Of a stretch of DNA of 19,829 nucleotides, positions 1 through 8,425 are shown one piece after another. The DNA is taken from the NCBI GenBank assembly GCA_024280615.1, contig JAJRPU010000015.1, forward strand, positions 1 to 19,829, in the 5' to 3' direction. The notes under the pieces were generated by a model, which was not told the origin of the DNA, did not search any database, and was given only the letters and a program-made list of their open reading frames with translations. Each line of letters begins with the position of its first letter. Position 1 is the first letter of the stretch. The DNA is from Bacteroidota bacterium. GTDB taxonomy: Bacteria > Bacteroidota > Bacteroidia > JAADEI01. The translations under genes and the position numbers were made by a program.

Positions 1-1
1 A

Positions 2-859
2 ACATTTGCGTGCAGGTGTTCAAGACGAGGCTTGAATTCTTTTAGAAGCATTGATATTGAGAAGCTATGTGGGGCAATTATATTAGAAAAGACAAATAAT
101 CTAAGTGTTAATCTAACGAAACCTGATACAATAGTTAGAATAATCATTGATAATAATGATGTGTTCGTCGGACTGGACCTTATAGGTTATGATTCAATGC
201 ACAAAAGAGGGTATAGAGTCTTTCAGCATCCCTCGGCGTTAAATCCGGTTCTTGCTTACCATCTTGTTCTCTTAGCGGGAGAATTTAGTTCATTGCTTGA
301 CCCTACTTGTGGTGGAGGTACAATCTTAATTGAAGCATGCCATCACAAAATGCGTATCCCTGCTGGATGGTTCAGAAAAGAAACTCTTGCTATGATTAAT
401 TTGCCATATATCAAAGAGCGAACTGATATCCGCAAAGTGATTGGCAATATCCCTGCAAACTTCCAAAATTGTAGCGATAATCCATTTGTTGGCATAGATA
501 ACTCGCCTAAGATATTGGAGGGGGCTCGGAAAAACATTGAAAGTGCCCGTTGTTCGCAATGCATACAACTGATTCAGGCAGATATTGTAATGCATCGTGT
601 GGAGTTTTCTCAAAAATTTGATGCCATTGTTTCAAATCCGCCATATGGCATCAGGCTCGGTAGTCCACGCAAAGCCCTTCGTGTCCATAAGGCAATTGTT
701 GATTTGGTTCGCCGATTTTTGAAATCTAATGGTAGGTTAATCCTCATAACACCGCATATTAAATTTGTCACAGAAACTTTGGGTATTGAACCAACCAGAC
801 AATTCAGGACGTTTTCCGGAGATTTGCAAGTAAGTATAGCCGTCTTTGAACTTGCGTGA
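2..859 (+). CDS. THUMP-family tRNA (guanine-N2)-methyltransferase, Trm14/TrmN-like (5' partial)
   Basis: This is the 3' part of a SAM-dependent RNA methyltransferase that probably makes N2-methylguanine in tRNA. A TTG at 32 could act as a start, but the frame is open to the window edge and the upstream codons (2-31) read TFACRCSRRG, which continues into NSFRSIDIE. That matches the end of a THUMP domain, so the true start is outside the window. The SAM-binding loop DPTCGGGTILIEA lies at 299-337, and the catalytic SNPPYG motif, typical of enzymes methylating exocyclic amino groups, at 632-649. A segment HPSALNPVLAYHLV before the SAM loop is also typical of the Trm14/TrmN group. The C-terminus looks complete. 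RlmL-like 23S rRNA methyltransferases share the fold and are the main alternative. The family is secure; the exact target base is inferred. Confidence 0.8.
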   Translation, partial: TFACRCSRRGLNSFRSIDIEKLCGAIILEKTNNLSVNLTKPDTIVRIIIDNNDVFVGLDLIGYDSMHKRGYRVFQHPSALNPVLAYHLVLLAGEFSSLLDPTCGGGTILIEACHHKMRIPAGWFRKETLAMINLPYIKERTDIRKVIGNIPANFQNCSDNPFVGIDNSPKILEGARKNIESARCSQCIQLIQADIVMHRVEFSQKFDAIVSNPPYGIRLGSPRKALRVHKAIVDLVRRFLKSNGRLILITPHIKFVTETLGIEPTRQFRTFSGDLQVSIAVFELA

Positions 860-923
860 TTAACTGCCGAGTTCATTTATTAACCCTTTGACTTTCGTAA
901 TTTTACAATAAAAGAAGAGTAAT
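860..923 (+). other. Intergenic gap before ligA, no clear promoter
   Basis: This is a 64-bp AT-rich gap. A sequence TAATTTTA at 897-904 is one base off the Bacteroidota -7 consensus TAnnTTTG, but no matching -33 box sits at the usual distance. There is no terminator-like hairpin with a T-run. The bases just before the ligA ATG are A/G-rich (AAAAGAAGAG) and may help initiation. Confidence 0.3.
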
Positions 924-3053
924 ATGGTAAAGGAAACAAAGTATGACGAAAAAACTCAACGGGACTTAATCCAGTTAACACAAGAGTTGCTTAAAGTCAA
1001 GGACGTTCCCACTGATAAAGCAAAAGCGAAAGAACTTGCTGAGAAGTTAAGGCAAGTGATAAGATTCCACGATTGGAGATACTACATTCTCAATGACCCT
1101 GTGATTGCAGACTATGAATATGACCAACTCTTTAACTTACTTAAGAAAGTTGAAAAAAAATATCCAGACTTAATTACACCCGATTCACCTACTCAACGAG
1201 TGGCAAGTGATATAACCAAGGAGTTTCCTGAAGTGGAACACCTAACACCAATGCTTTCCCTTGAAAATTCATATAGCCCGGAGGATTTGAGGGCATGGGC
1301 TCGTAGGATTTATGACCTTGTTGGGCAAAATGTATCTTTTTGTGTGGAACCTAAATACGATGGAGCGGGAATAGCACTTGTCTATGAAAATGACCTGTTA
1401 GTAAGAGGGGCAACACGAGGGGATGGAATTAAAGGAGAGGACATAACGCCAAATATTAAAACTATAAGAACAATTCCTCTTAAAGCAGAGTTTTCTAAAA
1501 AAGGAATTAAAAAAGTGGAAATCAGGGGTGAAGTAGTTATTTCAAAAGAACATTTTAAGAAAATGAACGAAGAACGAGAGAAAGCAGGTTTAAGTCCTTT
1601 GGCTAACCCCAGAAACGCCGCCGCTGGTTCTCTTAGACTTCAGGACCCAAAGGAAGTTGCTCAAAGACCTCTTGTGGCAGTAGTATATCAAATCTCTTAT
1701 GCAGAAAACGAAAAGGGAGAGTCAATCCTTGGAACTGTTATAAAAACTCACTATGAGGCAGTGGGAATCCTTCATGAATTAGGATTTTTTACGCCATACC
1801 CTGAAATGAAAGTATTCAAGACAATTGAGGAAGTTATTGCTTATTGTCAAGAATGGGAAAGTAAAAGGGAAAGGTATTCCTATGAAGTTGATGGGATGGT
1901 AATTAAAATTAATGAAATTTACTTATATGATAGACTTGGGTTTACAAGCCATCACCCACGTGGGGCTATTGCATACAAATTTAAAGCTAACCAAGCCACT
2001 ACACGACTGAAAGATGTTGTGTTCCAAGTGGGACGCACTGGGATAGTTACACCTGTTGCTAAGTTGGAACCTGTTCAGGTCGGTGGAGTAGTGGTATCAT
2101 CGGTCTCATTGTTTAATGAAGATTTCATTCGTCAGAAGGACATTCGCGTCGGGGATTTGGTTCTTGTGGAGAGAGCAGGAGAAGTTATTCCATATATTGT
2201 TAAGGTTATAAAAGAAGCACGAACCGGGAATGAAAAACCTATTGAATTTCCTAAGACTTGTCCCAGCTGTGGTTCGCCATTGGTTAAGGAACCCGGGGAG
2301 GCATTCTGGCGATGCATAAATGTCAATTGTCCGGCTCAGGTGGTGGAAAGAATTATTCATTTTGCTTCTCGGGACGCAATGGACATAGAAGGGCTTGGGG
2401 AACAAACAGTTCGCAGATTCTATAAAGCTGGCATATTGAAAACAATTCCTGACATTTACCGCATGGACTACGAACGAATTATAAGACTTCCGGGGTTCGG
2501 AGTTAAATCAGCCCAAAACCTCAAAAAGGCAGTTGAGGAAAGCAAGCACAGAGACTTGGACAGGCTCATCTATGCCCTTGGAATTCCTAATGTGGGCAAG
2601 GTTACCGCTAAAATGCTTGCCCAACAAGTTAAGGACATATTTGAATTTTTTGATTGGAAAGTGGAGGACTATATGAAATTGCCAGATGTTGGTCCTAAAG
2701 TTGCAAAAAGCATATATGACTTTTTTCATAATGAATCAAATCGCAATATGATTATGGAACTGGCGGAACTAGGAGTCAATGTTAAACGCCTTGCTCAAGA
2801 AGAAGAGAAACCTAAGGAAGGTCCGTTTTCTGGACAAGTGGTTGTTTTCACAGGAGAACTGGACTGTTGCTCACGACGTGAAGCATCCAGATTAGTTGAA
2901 GAACTCGGAGGAAAAGTAGCAAGTTCAGTATCTAGGAAGGTAACACTTGTAGTAGTAGGAAAAAACCCCGGTTCCAAATTGAAAAAGGCTCAACAATTGG
3001 GAATTAAAACAATTAATGAACAGGAGTTCTTAAAAATGTCTGGGAAATATTGA
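924..3053 (+). CDS. ligA: NAD+-dependent DNA ligase LigA
   Basis: This enzyme seals nicks in duplex DNA during replication and repair, using NAD+ to adenylate an active-site lysine. All domains of the family are present in the usual order and at about the usual length (709 residues). Domain Ia, which binds NMN, has HDWRYY at 49-54 and DYEYD at 63-67. The adenylation domain has the nucleophile Lys144 in EPKYDG, where Tyr replaces the commoner Leu or Ile. RGATRGDG and NPRNAAAGSLR follow. An OB-fold comes next, then a Cys4 zinc finger (Cys446, 449, 464, 469), helix-hairpin-helix repeats with PGFG and PDVG, and a C-terminal BRCT domain from about residue 632. The ATG at 924 keeps domain Ia intact and gives a 64-bp gap to the upstream gene. 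The gene is AT-richer than the downstream operon. Confidence 0.98.
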   Translation: MVKETKYDEKTQRDLIQLTQELLKVKDVPTDKAKAKELAEKLRQVIRFHDWRYYILNDPVIADYEYDQLFNLLKKVEKKYPDLITPDSPTQRVASDITKEFPEVEHLTPMLSLENSYSPEDLRAWARRIYDLVGQNVSFCVEPKYDGAGIALVYENDLLVRGATRGDGIKGEDITPNIKTIRTIPLKAEFSKKGIKKVEIRGEVVISKEHFKKMNEEREKAGLSPLANPRNAAAGSLRLQDPKEVAQRPLVAVVYQISYAENEKGESILGTVIKTHYEAVGILHELGFFTPYPEMKVFKTIEEVIAYCQEWESKRERYSYEVDGMVIKINEIYLYDRLGFTSHHPRGAIAYKFKANQATTRLKDVVFQVGRTGIVTPVAKLEPVQVGGVVVSSVSLFNEDFIRQKDIRVGDLVLVERAGEVIPYIVKVIKEARTGNEKPIEFPKTCPSCGSPLVKEPGEAFWRCINVNCPAQVVERIIHFASRDAMDIEGLGEQTVRRFYKAGILKTIPDIYRMDYERIIRLPGFGVKSAQNLKKAVEESKHRDLDRLIYALGIPNVGKVTAKMLAQQVKDIFEFFDWKVEDYMKLPDVGPKVAKSIYDFFHNESNRNMIMELAELGVNVKRLAQEEEKPKEGPFSGQVVVFTGELDCCSRREASRLVEELGGKVASSVSRKVTLVVVGKNPGSKLKKAQQLGIKTINEQEFLKMSGKY

Positions 3054-3061
3054 TAAATTTG

Positions 3062-3089
3062 CTTAGTTTCACACAAAACACTTAGTTTC
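3062..3089 (+). repeat. Direct repeat CTTAGTTTC x2
   Basis: Two exact copies of CTTAGTTTC lie at 3062-3070 and 3081-3089, 19 bp start to start, or slightly under two helical turns. They sit upstream of the putative promoter and could bind a regulator. A chance repeat in AT-rich DNA is possible. Confidence 0.5.
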
Positions 3090-3129
3090 CTGACCGAATC
3101 ACACGCGTGTAGGTGAGAGTGATGCTAAG
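3081..3129. repeat. Interrupted dyad with 10-bp perfect palindrome core
   Basis: The core ACACGCGTGT (3101-3110) is its own reverse complement. CTTAG at 3081-3085 and CTAAG at 3125-3129 are complementary and centred within half a base of the core, giving a 49-bp interrupted dyad. The arms between them are mostly unmatched, and there is no T-run. It therefore looks more like a protein-binding site on DNA than a transcription terminator. Function is not shown by the sequence. Confidence 0.45.
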
Positions 3130-3147
3130 ATTTGTAGTATCAGCAAA

Positions 3148-3177
3148 TATGTTTTTAGTGAAAATTGTTTAAATTTG
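3148..3177 (+). promoter_or_regulatory. Putative Bacteroidota-type promoter
   Basis: TAAATTTG at 3170-3177 matches the Bacteroidota -7 consensus TAnnTTTG exactly. TATG at 3148-3151 is one base off the -33 element TTTG, with an 18-bp spacer, close to the usual 19-21. Transcription would start near 3182-3184, leaving a leader of about 13-15 nt before the ATG at 3197. The short element can occur by chance, but its position is right. Confidence 0.4.
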
Positions 3178-3196
3178 CATTCATAATTTAAGATGG

Positions 3197-5581
3197 ATGA
3201 GAGGATTTGTGTTGTGGTTTTTAGGCTTGACGTTGGCTGTTGCCCAAGGTCCGATTGTTTGGGTTGACACAGTTACTCAGGTTGAAGCAACGGATTTGTG
3301 TGCCTTTTATGACATTGAGACAGGAGTTTTGGAGGACTTTGTTGTGATTGGGAAAGCTTACGACACAATAAATGCTAATTTTCAATACGTCATGTCCATT
3401 AATCATTTTGGCTATGATGCAGTAAACAGGGACATACTGTTTTATTCTCAGAATTCTTTTTGGTCACTGAACGGAGTTTATGGGGGTATTAATTATTTTA
3501 CTACTTTAGAATCTGCTTTTTGTTTTGTTGAAGATTCCTTTCTTGTTTTGAATGGAGGTTCTGACACAATAGGTCAAATTCTTGTTATTTTTTCAGGAAT
3601 CTCTAGTACAGGTTTGCCAAGTCTAATTGTGCATAGGCTTATTGTGAATCGTGGAGTGAATAAGTCTCTCCAATCAGATAGTGTGTACTTATTGCCTGTG
3701 AGCGATGATATAAGTGTTCACTATTCCAATAGGTATGGAGCGTCCGCTTTGTTAACAGTTAGGAGTTTGGCAGTCTCGGACGTTTTTCAAGTTAGTGATC
3801 GCAGGTGGTTGATTTTACTTACATGGTCAGGAGCTTTAGCTGTTCCTTCTAATCCAAGTGTTCTGGTAAGAGGCTGGTCAATTGTTGAATTAAGAATAAG
3901 CCCTACCAATGGGTCTCCTCAAGCGGATGTTTTGTATACTAGTCCTGTTCATAATGCAGCTCAAACACGGTTTGGACAACCAATAGAGATTGGTGCACCC
4001 TATAGAGGAGGTAGTTTGTATGGGTTCAGTAGACGGGGACCGTTTGCTATCTGGCAATCAGGGGATAAGGTAATTGTATCTGGTGTTTTCGGTAATAGTG
4101 TAGATACTATGTTTTTAGATTTCTTAGGGACCAAGAACCTTCCTGCTTTGCCGAATGGATTAGGCACAGTTGTAATGGTTTTTGATACCTTGACATATTC
4201 TCTTCAAGACTATTTAGCCATTTTGCCGAGTAACCATATTGATTCAGTAGATGTTGTTCCAATGGGGTTATTGTTTGATTCTACAGTATCGGGTACCCTT
4301 GTTAAATTATGGTACGGGTGGGCGAGTAGAGGAGATAAGCCTATAGATAGTTTGCAGTTCATCTTTAACGGAGGAGTTTCGAAGCGACCGGCGGAGTCCC
4401 TCAAAGGTATAAAGGCAATTTATTTGTTAACATTCGGAGGCACAATGGAATACGGTGCGCCTTTCCAAGGAGGGGTTAACATTGAGGGCATTGAAGGTTT
4501 TGCCTCAGGAGAGGCAATTGTTGGTGGTGTGGTATTGGATAGTGCCTATGTGCCCAGATGGTTCCAGTATAAACGACTTGTTGCATTAGATACTGTAACA
4601 TGGCTTAGCAGGTTTCAAATTTCTGGCAATTCTCCTTATGGTTATGTTGTTTTTTCACGTGGAGACCCTGACTTTAGAGGAGGAGGATTAAGGCAGATTA
4701 TTCCGATAGGCGATGGAACTGTATTGGCATTAGGGATGACAGCCCGTTGGGACCTTGAAGATAACATAGAATTTTGGATTTATGATATTGAAAATGATGT
4801 GCAGGGTGTTGTCCCTGTGAAGGACATATATAATGGTAGTTCTGTGCGAACATACTTTGACTTTTTACGTTATGGAGGTTCTTGGTGGATAGCTTTACTG
4901 CCCTGTGGAACAAACCATCCTGTTTGGGATGAGGTTGGGCTTTTGTATGATACTATTGGATGCAATGTATATTTGATGGGACCTCAATATTCCTTTCCAC
5001 CTTATGACATTAAGTTGTATGGACATCCTCCTATGGATAGTATGGTGCTTATTGCTCCCGGGGGTTGCAGGTATAAGCATCCGGGACCCTATGCAATCTG
5101 GTTAGCAGACACACTTGTTATGCCAACGACCGTTTCGTGTAACATCATCAGTGCCCAAGATTCAGCTTTAATCTACTATTTGTATACACCAGAGGGAGTG
5201 GTTGATTCCTCAACAACCGGGCAGTTTGAAATACAAAGTGGTGGGACGTATTGGATTATTGGGCTTGACTCTTGTGGGGTGAAGATTTCAGATTCCATTT
5301 CTATAGAAATTCTGAAATCAGCTAAACAGCTTACCTTGAAGGGAGTTCCCTTATCAAAAGGCGGTTCCTATGTCTTATTCGGTCCCCATACTGTTGTAAA
5401 TGCAGCAATCATGGATGTTTATGGACGCAAGCTACCTGTTGAAATAATGTCAAGTATGTCTCAAGATTATTGTGATGGAAAGGAATACTTAGTGAAGATT
5501 CCACCTTTACCACCGGGCATATATATCATTTCCATTGAAGGAAAAACTAAACAATTTGTGACCAAAATAGTTATTGAATGA
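3197..5581 (+). CDS. Secreted protein with T9SS C-terminal sorting domain
   Basis: This is a 794-residue protein of unknown function, exported through the Sec and type IX systems. The signal peptide ends near AVA-Q (cleavage after residue 16). The C-terminal 60 or so residues form a type A T9SS sorting domain, with MDVYGRKL at 739-746, the hallmark LPPGIYIIS at 771-779 and a final Lys/Ile/Val-rich strand. Before it, about residues 635-710, is an Ig/PKD-like domain with SGGTYWI at 681-687 and DSCG at 691-694, a pattern common just upstream of such sorting domains. The long N-terminal part is beta-rich with repeated Gly/Trp segments and may be a beta-propeller, but I see no catalytic motif. It is the first gene of the operon, follows the putative promoter directly, and overlaps the next gene by 4 bp (ATGA). 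Confidence 0.85.
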   Translation: MRGFVLWFLGLTLAVAQGPIVWVDTVTQVEATDLCAFYDIETGVLEDFVVIGKAYDTINANFQYVMSINHFGYDAVNRDILFYSQNSFWSLNGVYGGINYFTTLESAFCFVEDSFLVLNGGSDTIGQILVIFSGISSTGLPSLIVHRLIVNRGVNKSLQSDSVYLLPVSDDISVHYSNRYGASALLTVRSLAVSDVFQVSDRRWLILLTWSGALAVPSNPSVLVRGWSIVELRISPTNGSPQADVLYTSPVHNAAQTRFGQPIEIGAPYRGGSLYGFSRRGPFAIWQSGDKVIVSGVFGNSVDTMFLDFLGTKNLPALPNGLGTVVMVFDTLTYSLQDYLAILPSNHIDSVDVVPMGLLFDSTVSGTLVKLWYGWASRGDKPIDSLQFIFNGGVSKRPAESLKGIKAIYLLTFGGTMEYGAPFQGGVNIEGIEGFASGEAIVGGVVLDSAYVPRWFQYKRLVALDTVTWLSRFQISGNSPYGYVVFSRGDPDFRGGGLRQIIPIGDGTVLALGMTARWDLEDNIEFWIYDIENDVQGVVPVKDIYNGSSVRTYFDFLRYGGSWWIALLPCGTNHPVWDEVGLLYDTIGCNVYLMGPQYSFPPYDIKLYGHPPMDSMVLIAPGGCRYKHPGPYAIWLADTLVMPTTVSCNIISAQDSALIYYLYTPEGVVDSSTTGQFEIQSGGTYWIIGLDSCGVKISDSISIEILKSAKQLTLKGVPLSKGGSYVLFGPHTVVNAAIMDVYGRKLPVEIMSSMSQDYCDGKEYLVKIPPLPPGIYIISIEGKTKQFVTKIVIE

Positions 5582-7350
5582 GTGGCAAATGGGCTGTTTG
5601 GTTGGCTTTTTTGATTGTACAACCTGTGATAGCACAGCATATTAAAGGCAATTGGGAAATTAATTATAGGACGTTCTGGCAAGAGAAAAATTTTCTTTAT
5701 TGGTCATACGTGCGTGGCGAGTTGCGGGGCGATATAGCAGGAGTGCCAACCCCGTTAACCTTAACTTTTAAATGGTATCCTTTATATAGGCGAGGACTCC
5801 CCTTAGAATTAGCCTTGAAATTCAATAGAGATGAGATGGATAGATGGCTAACCGATCAGATAAAATCATACACAGAGGGAATTAGTGATTTGATATGGGT
5901 TAAAAGAAACGCTATGGGTCAATTACAGAAAATAAGTATGTTACAAACCAACAAAATGCAAATTCAAGAAAGACTGCAAACATTGAAATTAAGAGGGGAT
6001 ACCCTTGGTATTGAGTATAAGAAACTTATGAGCGAATGGGACTACATCAACAGCCTGGAGTTACAAAAACCAGAAATAGAAAGATGGTATTACACAATAT
6101 CCGATTCAATAAAAAAACTACAATCAATGAGGAGATGGAACGGCTGGCAGGCAGGAACTTGGCTCAGGGAAAACAATATGGTCCCTAATTGGATTAGACC
6201 GTTTACCTATCTGCGTGAGGGGGCAGTGGGCAGATTTCTACTCTCTTCTCTTCCATCCCAGGTAAGTGCTCCCTTTATTTTAAATGGTGTGGAAGTGATT
6301 GGTCAGTCTGGACTTATAGAATTAGGGGTTCATGGAGGGTGGAGTGAAGGTGTTTTACCACCATGGTCGGAAACACCGAGTGGCTGGCGGATAGGCGGCT
6401 TTGTTGGTTTGAATAATGATTTGGCACATTTCAGAGTAGGCATTACTCATTGGGTAGATTCCCTATCTAAGCATTCCTTGCCCTACATAGCTATACAACG
6501 AATCAAAGCGTCTAAACACGTTTCTTTGTCCGGTGGAGCCGCTAAATATTATACTAAACGGCGAGACACACTGCATTTGATTAACGAAGGGGTTAGTCAA
6601 CCGGTATGGGCAATTAAAGAAGGTAATGCTTATTGGATGGATGCGACTGTTTCTTATGGTCCGATTAGTTTCACAACGCGCTTTTCTTACTATGACAAAG
6701 CGTTTTCCAATCCAACGCTTCCGTGGGTCATCCCAGGTCGCTTGGACATCCAAGGAAACATTAGAATAACAGTTAAGAAATGGTACGCGTTGCTTGGTAC
6801 CAGACAATTTCGCTTCTTTGACACATTATGGAGTGCTGTTCAGAGTCAAGGAATGGTATTTCTTGGCACCGGCTTTTCCGTTGGACAACTCGCTTTCTCG
6901 CTGCTAGGTCAAATCACAGCGGAAAGACAATACTTAGTTAATGGCACCGTGTCCAGCAACCTAAGGAAATGGAATTTGGGCGCTTCTTCAACAATAATCA
7001 CGGGAATTCTACACTACCAACAGTATTCTTTCTTTGCTCACAGGAGAAGTCTATTTAAATATGGTTTACAAACGTCTTATCTTCAAAGCAATTCTCTAAC
7101 TTCCTGGACATGTTGGTTATTTGGAGGGATGGCTTGGTGGACAATTGGAGCAAAATGGGAATTCTACTCCCCTAGGGGACATAGGATTTGGCTTCCGTTT
7201 CAAGCCCAGAGTCACATAAAGGATTTGAGAATCATTGGGTCGCTGGAGCCCGGAATTCACTTAGACAGAACCAGTGCTAAACCGATTTTCCAAATAACCA
7301 TGCAAATTAACCACCAATGGGGATTAACTTTTTCTCGTGGAGAGGAATAA
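5578..7350 (+). CDS. Predicted outer-membrane beta-barrel protein with coiled coil
   Basis: This is a 590-residue protein with a signal peptide ending VIA-Q (cleavage after residue 19). Residues about 20-85 are beta-rich and include a RGELRGDIAGVPTPLTL segment that resembles the start of barrel proteins found beside SpvB/Rhs-like genes in Bacteroidota. Residues about 87-185 are highly charged with regular Leu/Ile/Met spacing and are probably a long helical coiled coil. From about 215 to the end the sequence alternates polar and hydrophobic/aromatic residues in short Gly- and Trp-rich strands, as in outer-membrane barrels. No known enzyme motif is visible. The start overlaps the upstream stop as ATGA, implying translational coupling, and the end overlaps the next gene by 34 bp. 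Its likely role is anchoring or exporting the giant proteins encoded downstream; this is inferred from context. Confidence 0.65.
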   Translation: MSGKWAVWLAFLIVQPVIAQHIKGNWEINYRTFWQEKNFLYWSYVRGELRGDIAGVPTPLTLTFKWYPLYRRGLPLELALKFNRDEMDRWLTDQIKSYTEGISDLIWVKRNAMGQLQKISMLQTNKMQIQERLQTLKLRGDTLGIEYKKLMSEWDYINSLELQKPEIERWYYTISDSIKKLQSMRRWNGWQAGTWLRENNMVPNWIRPFTYLREGAVGRFLLSSLPSQVSAPFILNGVEVIGQSGLIELGVHGGWSEGVLPPWSETPSGWRIGGFVGLNNDLAHFRVGITHWVDSLSKHSLPYIAIQRIKASKHVSLSGGAAKYYTKRRDTLHLINEGVSQPVWAIKEGNAYWMDATVSYGPISFTTRFSYYDKAFSNPTLPWVIPGRLDIQGNIRITVKKWYALLGTRQFRFFDTLWSAVQSQGMVFLGTGFSVGQLAFSLLGQITAERQYLVNGTVSSNLRKWNLGASSTIITGILHYQQYSFFAHRRSLFKYGLQTSYLQSNSLTSWTCWLFGGMAWWTIGAKWEFYSPRGHRIWLPFQAQSHIKDLRIIGSLEPGIHLDRTSAKPIFQITMQINHQWGLTFSRGEE

Positions 7351-8423
7351 GTTGGGGAATTTTGATACTGTATAGTTTAGTTGCTGTTGGACAACATTTT
7401 CGGCTTACTCCCCTGTGGACATCACCAACAATGCACCTATTTGTGGGAGATCTGTGGAATGTTAGTATATCAAATGCACCTACCAAAGACTATTATAGAA
7501 TGTCAATAACTGTATTTAGGCATGGCGAACAAATTCTTTCCATGCAGTCATGGGCATTTCAAATACATACCCAGGAAGTAGTTATTAATGAGGGTGTTGT
7601 AAAAACATGGGGACCTATTGAAATAGTCGTATCTCCTGATTGGGAAGACATTATGAAGAAATGGGGAATGCAGCTTCCCCAGGGCGAATACACAATAGTC
7701 TACAAAATCATTAAAACAGACAAGGAGTGCATCTGGACAGGACCAATTATCTTAAAAGAGACCCATTCTCTTGTGGTAGTGTCCCAGCTTCAGCCACTTA
7801 CGGTGTTTCCCTTGTTGGACGATACTATCTGTGGAGCAATTCCCGTGTTTTCTTGGACCACAAATAATCCTTATGAAGGGGTGGTTTACATAGTCGGCAT
7901 AGCCCCCATTTCCTCGCCTCAGGATGCTATGATGTGGACCGGACTGGACCCCCTTTGGAAATCAGGAAAAATAGTCACTCAACAATGGCATCCTGTGTGG
8001 CTCAATCCTCCTTTGACAACAGGATGGTACGCATGGATAGTAACAGCTTATTTGGATGATGAGGCTATTGGGCAAAGTAATCCTGCACGCTTCTTCTATA
8101 GAGAAAAATGTTCAGAAGAAGAATCAGATTCAAACGACACGTTCCTATTTGGTAAATATAACCTTTTTGTGCCTGGGGTTAAAGAATATTTCCTTCCTTA
8201 TCAGGACACTATCTATCTGAGGTGGAAAAGCACTTGCATCCAACAACCAAGGGTTCTTGTTGATACAGGTAAGGGAAAAATAAAAAAACTTGAAATAGAC
8301 GCACATTTTATCAAGCCTTGGTGGTTCGTAACATTTTCTTTGCCCGAGGGACAACACCGACTTAAGATTGAGCAGTGCGGACAGATAACAGAAGTTGACC
8401 TTAAGCTATACAAAATTCAATAG
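7317..8423 (+). CDS. Secreted protein with Ig/FN3-like domain
   Basis: This is a 368-residue protein with an N-terminal hydrophobic stretch ending in AVG-Q (cleavage after about residue 25). The ATG at 7317 is preferred over a TTG at 7362 because only the longer form has a full signal peptide. Residues about 155-265 form a beta-sandwich-like domain. It opens with a PL-rich segment, continues with DTICGAIPVFSW (169-180) and ends with GWYAWIV (236-242). This pattern of P.F.W, then a segment with Ala and Asn-Pro, then Y.W.V is that of Ig/FN3-like domains common in Bacteroidota surface proteins. A second small beta domain follows a Cys/acidic linker (REKCSEEESDSND). The gene starts inside the preceding gene and ends 2 bp before the giant gene, so it is probably an accessory component of the same complex. 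The exact function is unknown. Confidence 0.65.
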   Translation: MGINFFSWRGISWGILILYSLVAVGQHFRLTPLWTSPTMHLFVGDLWNVSISNAPTKDYYRMSITVFRHGEQILSMQSWAFQIHTQEVVINEGVVKTWGPIEIVVSPDWEDIMKKWGMQLPQGEYTIVYKIIKTDKECIWTGPIILKETHSLVVVSQLQPLTVFPLLDDTICGAIPVFSWTTNNPYEGVVYIVGIAPISSPQDAMMWTGLDPLWKSGKIVTQQWHPVWLNPPLTTGWYAWIVTAYLDDEAIGQSNPARFFYREKCSEEESDSNDTFLFGKYNLFVPGVKEYFLPYQDTIYLRWKSTCIQQPRVLVDTGKGKIKKLEIDAHFIKPWWFVTFSLPEGQHRLKIEQCGQITEVDLKLYKIQ

Positions 8424-8425
8424 CC

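Larger units (their letters stand above)
3054..3196 (+). promoter_or_regulatory. Control region of the downstream five-gene operon
   Basis: This 143-bp gap is the only non-coding stretch large enough to drive the operon starting at 3197. From left to right it holds a 9-bp direct repeat, a 10-bp palindrome within a loose dyad, and a putative -7 box near the right end. I see no intrinsic terminator for ligA: the hairpins here are not followed by a T-run. Read-through from ligA is therefore possible. Confidence 0.5.

Noticed and set aside
889..910. Sigma70-like promoter TTGACT/TACAAT before ligA
   Set aside because: The two boxes are only about 10 bp apart instead of about 17, so they cannot work together as a standard promoter.
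3098..3121. Possible terminator hairpin after ligA
   Set aside because: ATCAC/GTGAT and the palindrome can pair in several ways, but no T-run follows and the stems are short, so an intrinsic terminator is not supported.
6463..6807. Reverse-strand open frame of 114 codons inside the barrel gene
   Set aside because: It lies fully antisense to a gene with clear signal peptide and strand pattern, and its translation shows no recognisable domain.
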